Origin: Acidobacteriota bacterium | Lineage (GTDB): Bacteria > Acidobacteriota > UBA6911 | NCBI GenBank assembly: GCA_016929335.1 | Contig: JAFGIY010000091.1 | Location: forward strand, 1-39,290 | DNA: 39,290 bases | Direction of reading: 5' to 3' | Part shown: in pieces, positions 1 through 6,627 of the stretch | Position numbering within the stretch: the first letter of the stretch is position 1 | Layout: the number at the start of each line of letters is the position of its first letter | The notes under the pieces: generated by a model | Databases searched by the model: none | What the model saw: only the letters and a program-made list of their open reading frames with translations | Told to the model about the DNA's origin: nothing | Position numbers and translations under genes: made by a program

Positions 1-487
1 GACAATGTCCCGCATTGCCTGCGTCGCGGCGCCTTGCATCTGCCCGCCCGGCGCTCGCGTCAAAATGTAAACTTATTGTTGCGCGGGTCCTAAGCCGTTC
101 CGGCGTGCCGTTGAAGTGGAAATATATGCGACGAATGGAAGAAGTTTTTTCGAGATCGGGGTCGAATGGAAACAATATTAGGTGCGAACGCAATTGATAG
201 GCTCTATGGCTGAAAGCCGACCCCGATACCGACCGCGACCCCGAGATATTAAAAATTCGCTCCGCTTTGCGCTGGCTGCTGATGCCGGAATTCATGATAT
301 TCATGAAATTCTTTAATCTGGACTTGTGTTTTAGGAGGCGATGTCCTATAAACAAATTAATAATCAATCAGGGGGATTTCGAAGGCTGAAAGGATCGTGG
401 AAGCTCCTTCCGGCTTAAGGCTTCCCACCTCTTGACTCCTATAGGGTTACCAACAATGCCGCCGCAGAATCCCATCGGGAGGTGGCC
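1..487. other. Intergenic region at window start, no supported gene
   Basis: I see no convincing gene here; the only open frame on the plus strand (15-197) lacks a ribosome binding site and resembles no known protein. Two sequence words are notable. Positions 235-250 (gcgaccccgagatatt) recur at 22411-22426 beside a MITE-like repeat. Positions 288-311 form a near-perfect palindrome built on ttcatgatattcatgaa, similar in flavour to the ttcatgaa-centred repeats at 11307-11336 and 39206-39225. The right end holds the leader and the ribosome binding site of the ACT-domain gene. Confidence 0.5.
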
Positions 488-1009
488 ATGCAGAAACAAT
501 TAGTCATGACCATAATTGGCAAAGACCGTACCGGTTTAGTGGAATCGTTGGCACGATTGATTTCGGATAATTGCGGGAATTGGCTGGAAAGCAGAATGTG
601 CCGTCTGGGTGGGGAGTTTGCCGGCATCTTGCGGATTGAAGTGCCGGACGAGATGGAGCAAAAGCTGATACAGGCTTTGCGGGCTTTATATTCGGATGGA
701 TTGACTCTGATCATCCGTCCCGGCGAATCCACTCCTGCCACCGGCCCGACCAGGAGTGCATCGCTCAGCATGGTAGGCCTGGACCGCCCGGGAATCATTT
801 ACCAAATCTCAGCGGCTCTGGCGCGTAACAAGATCAATGTTGAAGAATTGGAAAGTCAATGCTTCAGCGCTCCCATGTCGGGCGAAACGATGTTTTCGGC
901 AATGGCTCGGCTGCAGATACCCGAGTCCTGTATTGAGGAAGAGCTCCGCAGAGAACTGGAGAAGATCGGTGGAGAACTCATGATCGACATTTCTTTTGCC
1001 GAAAACTAA
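488..1009 (+). CDS. Two-ACT-domain protein, GcvR-like
   Basis: 173 residues with two ACT domains back to back. The first begins with LVMTIIGKDRTGLVESLARL and the second, near residue 95, with SLSMVGLDRPGIIYQISAAL; both carry the D-R-x-G-[LI] turn typical of ACT domains. The length and arrangement fit the glycine cleavage system repressor (GcvR)/ACT-only regulator family, cytosolic proteins that bind amino acids or partner regulators. I chose the ATG at 488 because GGGAGG at 477-482 sits 5 nt upstream; a GTG at 482 overlaps that site. The gene is convergent with the GRE activase and the two stop regions overlap by 4 nt. The ligand is unknown, and a functional link with the neighbouring GRE is only positional. 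Confidence 0.85.
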   Translation: MQKQLVMTIIGKDRTGLVESLARLISDNCGNWLESRMCRLGGEFAGILRIEVPDEMEQKLIQALRALYSDGLTLIIRPGESTPATGPTRSASLSMVGLDRPGIIYQISAALARNKINVEELESQCFSAPMSGETMFSAMARLQIPESCIEEELRRELEKIGGELMIDISFAEN

Positions 1010-1962
1010 TGCACCGTGACGGGCAGGCCCAGACTTTCCAGCAATTCTTTCAGTGACTGGATTTTTTCATCCGAGGGAGGTTCGGTTTCAAGCACAATCC
1101 GCCTGTCGTCTATTCTCTGATACTTCATGACTCCCAGGTTGTGATATGGAAGTAATTGGATAATCGTTACGGCGTTGCCCAGAGATCGGCAGAACAGTCC
1201 AATGTCTTTGATGCTCTCTTCCGAGTCGTTAAAGTCGGGTATTACGGGGATGCGAATCTGCAATTTTGCTTCTGCCCGGGCGAGCTTTTGAGCATTCGCC
1301 AGGATCCATTCATTCGATACGCCTACCACCGTTTTATGCCGCGCACTATCCATATGCTTCAGGTCATACAGGAAAAGATCCGTATAGGGCAAAATGGATT
1401 CCATTGTGTCGAAAGGAACGTATCCGCTTGTGTCCAGCGCTGTGTGGATTCCGTTCTCCTTCAGACGTTTCAGCAGCTGCCGCGTGAACTCCGGTTGACA
1501 CAGAGGCTCGCCGCCCGATAGGGTCACTCCGCCTCCTGAGTGTTCGTAGAAAGGCTTATCTTTGCTCACACGAGCAAGAATCTCTTCGACCGTATAATCC
1601 GTGCCGCATATATATAATGCCTTTGGATAGCAGACGGCCGCACAGTCTCCGCAGTTGTCGCACAGAGAACGGTCGATGCGAATGTGCCGGATCTTCTCGT
1701 GTGTTGTCGGGTGCGGAACCGATTTGCCGGGAGAGATTGCCTGTCTGGTGCAAGCGTCCAGGCATTTCCCGCATTTTTCTATACCGGTGCAGCGCATGGC
1801 TATCCAGCTGAGCTGCGCATTAAACTGCTGGGACTCCGGACTGTGGCACCATGGGCACCGCAAGGGGCATCCCTTTAAAAAAACCGTCGTCCGGATGCCG
1901 GGTCCGTCCTGTACGGAGAATCCCTGGATGTCGAAAATTTTCCCGGTCAACTGCTTTTTCAT
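1006..1962 (-). CDS. Glycyl-radical enzyme activating enzyme (radical SAM)
   Basis: 318 residues. It would use S-adenosylmethionine and a 4Fe-4S cluster to place the glycyl radical on the adjacent GRE. The radical-SAM motif is C32-x3-C36-x2-C39 (GCPLRCPWCHSPE) after the activase hallmark DGPGIRTTVFLKGC. Two further ferredoxin-type clusters follow: C58/C64/C67/C71 and C101/C104/C107/C111. This two-cluster insert is typical of activases of GRE dehydratases, decarboxylases and CutC/HpdB-type enzymes, not of short PflA. The SAM-binding motif SGGEPL is present. Two starts are possible: ATG at 1962 and GTG at 1971; neither has a visible Shine-Dalgarno sequence, and a perfect hairpin ends 13 nt upstream of the ATG. 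It lies downstream of the GRE on the same strand, so it is probably its dedicated activase. The exact partner chemistry is not determined. Confidence 0.93.
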   Translation of the reverse strand: MKKQLTGKIFDIQGFSVQDGPGIRTTVFLKGCPLRCPWCHSPESQQFNAQLSWIAMRCTGIEKCGKCLDACTRQAISPGKSVPHPTTHEKIRHIRIDRSLCDNCGDCAAVCYPKALYICGTDYTVEEILARVSKDKPFYEHSGGGVTLSGGEPLCQPEFTRQLLKRLKENGIHTALDTSGYVPFDTMESILPYTDLFLYDLKHMDSARHKTVVGVSNEWILANAQKLARAEAKLQIRIPVIPDFNDSEESIKDIGLFCRSLGNAVTIIQLLPYHNLGVMKYQRIDDRRIVLETEPPSDEKIQSLKELLESLGLPVTVH

Positions 1963-1975
1963 GCTGCACACAAAT

Positions 1976-2047
1976 TGGAGCCTTTGAGTCCCGGCGTCTT
2001 TGTGTAAACCGTATGAAATGCAAAGACGCCGGGACTCAAAGGCTCCA
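1976..2047. repeat. Perfect 27-bp inverted repeat between GRE and activase
   Basis: Left arm 1976-2002, 18-nt loop 2003-2020, right arm 2021-2047; all 27 base pairs match. Each arm contains the word cctttgagtcccggcgtc or its complement. It starts about 8 nt after the GRE stop codon and ends 13 nt before the activase ATG in the direction of transcription. There is no T-tract, so it is not a classic terminator. Related words (ggagcctttgag / ctcaaagg) occur at 14195-14231 and 15102-15172, so this is one member of a dispersed intergenic repeat family. It could act as a partial terminator, an mRNA 3'-end stabiliser, or simply be a REP-like insertion. Confidence 0.95.
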
Positions 2048-2065
2048 GGAAATCATTGCAGGATT

Positions 2066-4483
2066 CTAAAAACTCAGTTCCGTACGCCGGATGATATCAT
2101 CCTGGCTGGCCCTATACAGCTCTACGAAATAAGCGCTGAAGCCGGCAATCCGAACTACGAGATCTTTGTACTCTTCGGGCGTTTCCTGAGCTTTTCTCAG
2201 CGTTTTGGCACTGACAATGTTGAATTGCATCTCCATGCCGCCCAGAGCGAAATAGGTCCGGATCAAAGCAATAAGCTTTGCTTTTCCCGTTTCATTGCTC
2301 AGCGCCGTGGGATGGAATCGCATATTCAGCAGAGTGCCGTTGGAAAACTTCTTCTGGTCGATTGCCGAAACCGATTTAAGCGTGGCCGTCGGGCCGCATT
2401 TATCCAGCTGCTGAACCGGGGAAATGCCATCCGCGAGCGGCTCTCCGGCTCTTCTTCCATCCGGGGAGGCCGCCGTCGTCATGCCGAACAGAACATGGGT
2501 GGTGACCGGATATAATCCTGCTGCATACCTGCCGCGAGGGCCGGTTGCGGAATTTACGGCGTTTCCATAGACATCGGAAGCCCATTTTGCGAACTGGTCG
2601 GGATACTCATTATCGTTGCCGTAGTGGGGAGCTTCATTCAGGATAAGCTGGCGCAGATCCTCCTTGCCTTCCCAGTTCGTCATGAGCGCGTCATAAAGCT
2701 CCCTGGCGGTTATTAATTTCCTGTCATAAACCATGTATTTCACCACCGCCAGGCTGTCGGCAATATTTCCGATCGCGATTCCGGCGTTGCCGGTGGAATT
2801 GTATTTTGCTCCACCATTCATCACGTCCCTGCCGGATTCCAGGCAGCCGTCGATCGTGGCCGAAAGAAGCGGCAGCCGCATATGCTCGGAGGCGACATAT
2901 TCCCAAATGTTCACCAGGCTTATGTGCCAATTGACGAAGTGCTCAATCTGTTTCTTGACGGCGTTCAGGACATCATCGAAAGTCTTCATCTCGTAGAGAT
3001 ATCCCGTCGGCAATCCGACCTGTCCTCCAAGCTTTCCATCGGGCCCGCGAAATGGATTGTAGCCGTTATTGATTGCCAGCAGAAAAGCATTGAGCAGGTT
3101 AAAAAAGGACTCCGTGCCTGTACCGCCCGGGCAAGCCCATTCGTCTCCGCATCCCTGAGGCTCTACGCAGCCGATCAGGCAGTAGTTCCTCGCACTCTCA
3201 ATCGGCAGGCCTCTGGCCATGAGCGCCGGAATAATCACATCATCGTTTTCAAACGTGGGAACTCCGCCGGCAATCTTTGTCGTTTCAATTGCTGCTTCCC
3301 AAAGTTCGGATGGCGTGCCCTTGTGGATGCGCAGAGACTGAGGCGGATCATGCAGCACCAGGCGTCCGGCAGACTGCAGCATCATAAAAGTAACAGGGTT
3401 GGTCGCGTCCTTGCCGTCCTTCGTTACGCCGCCGATGGTCATCAGCTGACCGCTGGTGTAACCCGGGCCGGAGAGTGTCGCGACGTAAGGCCATATTTTG
3501 TTCATTTCGGCCACTTTTAGATAAAAAAGATCAAGCAGTTCTTGAGCTTTTTCATGAGTCGTTCTGCCGGCCGCTATATCCGCTTCATAGTAGCTGCCGA
3601 GGTACTGATCGACACGGCCGAAACTGATGCCGTGCTGTTGCGCGTCCAGGCAGAGTGCCAGCTGATAGAGATACATGCACTGGATCGCGTCATGGAATGT
3701 GCGGCATGGATTTGCCATGATCCAGTTCAGGCAGTCGGCCATTTCCAGCAGCTCTTTTTTCCTCATTGGATCTGCTTCAAGAGAAGCGAGTCTTTCGCAT
3801 TCTTTTGCGTACCGTTTGGAAAGGGTCATCATGCCGTCGCAGACGATGGCGACGGCGCGGTAAAAGCTGTATCTGGAGGCACTGCCATCGAAAAGCACGC
3901 CCTCCATTTCATCCATTTTTGCCTGTGCTTCGGCCTTGATTGCAGCGAAACCTTTATGCATAGCCTTCTCGAAATTCGCAACAAAATGGCCGACAGGGGA
4001 GGTGCAGGTGTTCTTTGTTCCAAAGTAGGTGACGCCGCTTCCGGCGGCCTTGAAGTATCCCGGCGGAATATATTCATCCACTTTTGCGCTGAGGCATTCT
4101 TTACGCCAGAAATCGCCGGTGCTCAGGACATATTCGGCGTCCTGATCATCGATGTCGTATGGATCCGTATCCCTTAACGGGATCGAGCCCGCTTTCAGTT
4201 CGTCCAGGAACCAGCCAAAGGATGTTTCGGGATAAAGCGCGCATGCGCGGTATTTGGCGGCTTGCCAGCCGACGATTACTTCATCTTCATTGATCAGGAC
4301 GGGAAGCTTTTCGCAGAGGTTGGCAAAATTCTTCGCTCTTTTCAGAATGCCCTGCAGCTGAGGATTTTCCTTATAAAAATCCGTCACGATTTTGTAACGG
4401 GCGATGCAGATGCATGGTCTCGTTGTGCGGTATTTCCGGCGTATCTTTGCGACACGGTCCGTAACGGGGCTCAATGCATACAT
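2066..4483 (-). CDS. Glycyl radical enzyme (pyruvate formate-lyase-like eliminase/decarboxylase)
   Basis: 805 residues. The thiyl-radical loop is IGCVEPQG, with the catalytic Cys at 439 and the Glu at 441. The C-terminal glycyl-radical motif VVRIAGFSAYF puts the radical Gly at 781, followed by the usual QDDIIRRTELSF end. GMTTAASPDGRRAGEPLADG is the conserved GRE segment before it. The Cys-x-Glu pair separates it from pyruvate formate-lyase (Cys-Cys) and places it with the dehydratase, lyase and arylacetate decarboxylase GREs (glycerol, propanediol, hydroxyproline, choline, isethionate, hydroxyphenylacetate types). After GCVEP the residues QGCGDEWACPGGTG match none of those I can recall, so I cannot name the substrate. 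ATG 4483 is preceded by GAGGAGT 8 nt upstream; an in-frame ATG at 4540 lacks such a site. Its activase is the next gene downstream. Confidence 0.93.
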   Translation of the reverse strand: MYALSPVTDRVAKIRRKYRTTRPCICIARYKIVTDFYKENPQLQGILKRAKNFANLCEKLPVLINEDEVIVGWQAAKYRACALYPETSFGWFLDELKAGSIPLRDTDPYDIDDQDAEYVLSTGDFWRKECLSAKVDEYIPPGYFKAAGSGVTYFGTKNTCTSPVGHFVANFEKAMHKGFAAIKAEAQAKMDEMEGVLFDGSASRYSFYRAVAIVCDGMMTLSKRYAKECERLASLEADPMRKKELLEMADCLNWIMANPCRTFHDAIQCMYLYQLALCLDAQQHGISFGRVDQYLGSYYEADIAAGRTTHEKAQELLDLFYLKVAEMNKIWPYVATLSGPGYTSGQLMTIGGVTKDGKDATNPVTFMMLQSAGRLVLHDPPQSLRIHKGTPSELWEAAIETTKIAGGVPTFENDDVIIPALMARGLPIESARNYCLIGCVEPQGCGDEWACPGGTGTESFFNLLNAFLLAINNGYNPFRGPDGKLGGQVGLPTGYLYEMKTFDDVLNAVKKQIEHFVNWHISLVNIWEYVASEHMRLPLLSATIDGCLESGRDVMNGGAKYNSTGNAGIAIGNIADSLAVVKYMVYDRKLITARELYDALMTNWEGKEDLRQLILNEAPHYGNDNEYPDQFAKWASDVYGNAVNSATGPRGRYAAGLYPVTTHVLFGMTTAASPDGRRAGEPLADGISPVQQLDKCGPTATLKSVSAIDQKKFSNGTLLNMRFHPTALSNETGKAKLIALIRTYFALGGMEMQFNIVSAKTLRKAQETPEEYKDLVVRIAGFSAYFVELYRASQDDIIRRTELSF

Positions 4484-4687
4484 AATAGATACTCCTCGAT
4501 TATCTGCAGCGGATGGAGGGATGTATTGCCGTATCCGCACCCCGCCAATCCAGCGGCCGCTTCTGCATCTGATGGCTCAAATCGCCATCAAAGTGTATAT
4601 TTTACTGTTAATTCGGTCGCTAAAACAGTGGCTTATGCGAGCATTATTTATCAATCTCGAATCTCGAATCAAAAGGGAGTCCATTTT
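4484..4687. promoter_or_regulatory. Divergent intergenic region between GRE and crotonase
   Basis: 204 nt separate the divergent start codons of the GRE (minus strand) and the crotonase (plus strand), so promoters for both should lie here. A short tandem heptamer, atctcgaatctcga, is at 4654-4667, just before the crotonase ribosome binding site (AGGGAG near 4674). No clear -35/-10 pair or known operator could be assigned by eye. Confidence 0.5.
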
Positions 4688-5467
4688 ATGGAGCATATCC
4701 ATGTCGGTCAGGAAGGCTCGATATTGCTGATTAAGCTCAATCGTCCGGAAAAACTCAACGCGCTTTCTCCGGCCATGTATCACGCACTGGGCAAAGCCCT
4801 GGCAGGATTGAACAATGATCAGGAACTGCGTGTCGCTGTTTTATACGCCGAGGGAAGGCATTTCACATCCGGAGTGGAACTGGATGTATGGGCTCCTATT
4901 CTGGGAAGCGGCATGCCGTTTCCGGTTCAACAGGGCGAGATAGATCCGCTGGGCTTGACGGGCGAGCGCCACAACAAGCCGCTGATTATCGCGGTACAGG
5001 GCTATTGCTTTACCTGGGGTGTTGAAGTCCTGTTGAACACGGAAATCCGCATTGCTGCAAACGACACCATTTTCCAGATGCTGGAGGTGCAGCGCGGGTT
5101 ATATCCCTGCGCCGGCGGTACCCTTCGCCTGCCCAAAGAAATAGGATGGGGGAATGCTCACAAGGTATTGCTGACAGGCGAACGCTGGAGTGCGGAAGAT
5201 GCCTATCGTTGGGGAATGGTGCAGGACGTCGTGGAGCCGGGACAGCAGTTCGCCAGGGCTATGGAATACGCGCGGAGGATAGCAGATTGTGCGCCTCTCG
5301 GAGTTCAGGGATTGCTGAAATGCACACACACTGCCGAGGCAGCCGATCATGAAACGGCGGTAAAACAGATGTTCGCGGACCTGATCCCTGTGATGAAAAG
5401 CCGCGATGCGGCAGAAGGGGTAAGATCCTTCCTGGAAAGGCGCAAGGCCGTATTCCAGGGAAGGTGA
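4688..5467 (+). CDS. Enoyl-CoA hydratase/isomerase family protein (crotonase)
   Basis: 259 residues, the normal crotonase length. The fold signature is clear: LNRPEKLNALSPAM near the start, the oxyanion-hole segment GRHFTSGVELD (57-66), and EVQRGLYPCAGGTLRLPKEI (133-152). By comparison with rat enoyl-CoA hydratase, the first catalytic glutamate is kept as E133, but the position of the second (E164 in rat) appears to be K159, so simple hydration of enoyl-CoA is doubtful. Other crotonases that lack this residue act as isomerases, hydrolases or lyases. The ATG at 4688 follows AAAAGGGAG with normal spacing; the frame is open upstream to 4262 but that part overlaps the GRE antisense and is not coding-like. 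It is divergent from the GRE, suggesting but not proving a shared pathway. Confidence 0.9.
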   Translation: MEHIHVGQEGSILLIKLNRPEKLNALSPAMYHALGKALAGLNNDQELRVAVLYAEGRHFTSGVELDVWAPILGSGMPFPVQQGEIDPLGLTGERHNKPLIIAVQGYCFTWGVEVLLNTEIRIAANDTIFQMLEVQRGLYPCAGGTLRLPKEIGWGNAHKVLLTGERWSAEDAYRWGMVQDVVEPGQQFARAMEYARRIADCAPLGVQGLLKCTHTAEAADHETAVKQMFADLIPVMKSRDAAEGVRSFLERRKAVFQGR

Positions 5468-5942
5468 TTTGAGAGGGCCTTTGCTTCATCACAGCCTTAT
5501 CCAAAATATTATTCCAGCCAAAGCCACGCTATCATTGCGCGGTCGATTACTCATCATCGATAATCAGACCTTAATCGATTTTGTCTGCAACCGTTTGTCC
5601 CCCTCCCGTTTATTTGCTCATCATTCATCGATTGCAACCATATTGCATTTTGTTACGTATCTAATGCTTTGTGATTAATCCGCATTATTCATAAAGGATC
5701 ACTGCCGCAGACGCCTCATGTATAATGCGGAATACGATCTTAAATCGGGGATCATTTACAGCGTCGTTCGCCGGATGGCAGTCAGTGTGCGTCGGTGAAC
5801 ACATTCATTCAATTCAGGCATCCGATACGGTCATTCAATCTGTGGGATTAAATAGGAATTTTGGTTTTGCTATCGGATCGGCATAGCGGGGTGAAGCATA
5901 AAATAATTCGTTGCCGGCAGGCGGCAGGGAGGCTGAACGTCG
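5468..5942. other. Intergenic region upstream of the exporter operon
   Basis: 475 nt with no supported gene. A perfect -10 hexamer, tataat, lies at 5721-5726; the segment 17 nt before it is only a poor -35 match, so this is a weak promoter candidate giving a leader of about 210 nt before the ABC ATPase. The stretch 5540-5640 repeats the words atcgat/atcgata several times. No riboswitch or terminator was recognised. Confidence 0.35.
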
Positions 5943-6623
5943 ATGATCATCGAAGCAGAAAATGTAACCAAAATCTACCGTACGGAAGAAGTGGAGACGA
6001 CGGCTCTGGACAGCATTAATCTGCAACTGGAGGAAGGACAATTTGTTTCCATCATGGGACCGTCCGGCTGCGGCAAATCCACACTGCTGCATGTCTTGGG
6101 CCTGATCGACAACCTTAGCGACGGCACTTACCGGTTTCTGGGAGAGGATGTATCCAATTACTCCGAAAGAAAAAGGTCGATAATCCGTAAAAAGAACATT
6201 GGCTTCGTATTTCAGAGCTTCAATCTTATCGATGAGCTTACAGTCTATGAAAATATTGAGCTGCCGCTGATCTACGGCAAAACTCCGGCTCACGAAAGAA
6301 TATCCAGAGTCGAGGCTTCCCTGGAAAAGATGGACATTACCGCCCGCAAGAATCATTTTCCAAGGCAGCTGTCGGGAGGCCAGCAGCAGCGAGTGGCGGT
6401 TGCACGAGCCATTATCAATCAGCCGAACCTCATATTAGCCGACGAACCCACAGGTAATCTTGACTCGGAGCACGGGGCCGAGGTGATGAATCTGCTGGTA
6501 AAGCTGAACGAAGAGGGCACCACCATCCTGATGGTTACCCACTCGATGGAAAATGCAGCTTACAGCAGACGGATCATCCAATTGCACGACGGCAGGATTG
6601 TCTCCGGAGACAAGGAGAAATAA
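5943..6623 (+). CDS. ABC transporter ATP-binding protein, LolD/MacB type
   Basis: 226 residues, a complete nucleotide-binding domain: Walker A GPSGCGKST (39-47), Q-loop at VFQSFNL (89-95), signature LSGGQQQR (143-150), Walker B with catalytic glutamate LILADEPTGNLD (163-174), and the switch histidine in MVTHS. The sequence type is the MacB/LolD/FtsE group that powers type VII mechanotransmission exporters rather than importers. The permease starts 4 nt after the stop, so the two are cotranslated. The ribosome binding site is GGGAGG about 10 nt before the ATG. It is cytosolic and works as a dimer on the permease; the substrate is unknown. Confidence 0.95.
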   Translation: MIIEAENVTKIYRTEEVETTALDSINLQLEEGQFVSIMGPSGCGKSTLLHVLGLIDNLSDGTYRFLGEDVSNYSERKRSIIRKKNIGFVFQSFNLIDELTVYENIELPLIYGKTPAHERISRVEASLEKMDITARKNHFPRQLSGGQQQRVAVARAIINQPNLILADEPTGNLDSEHGAEVMNLLVKLNEEGTTILMVTHSMENAAYSRRIIQLHDGRIVSGDKEK

Positions 6624-6627
6624 CAAA

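Noticed and set aside
15..197. Short plus-strand frame at window start
   Set aside because: No ribosome site and no coding character; biased basic composition typical of a chance frame.
1976..2047. Classic Rho-independent terminator
   Set aside because: The stem is long and perfect but no T-run follows on either strand.
2882..4177. Plus-strand frames of 211-212 codons within the GRE gene
   Set aside because: Antisense shadows of a gene confirmed by both GRE motifs.
2066..4483. Calling the GRE phenylacetate or hydroxyphenylacetate decarboxylase
   Set aside because: The active-site Cys-Val-Glu is shared with dehydratases and lyases, no small subunit is present, and subfamily-specific residues could not be checked without alignment.
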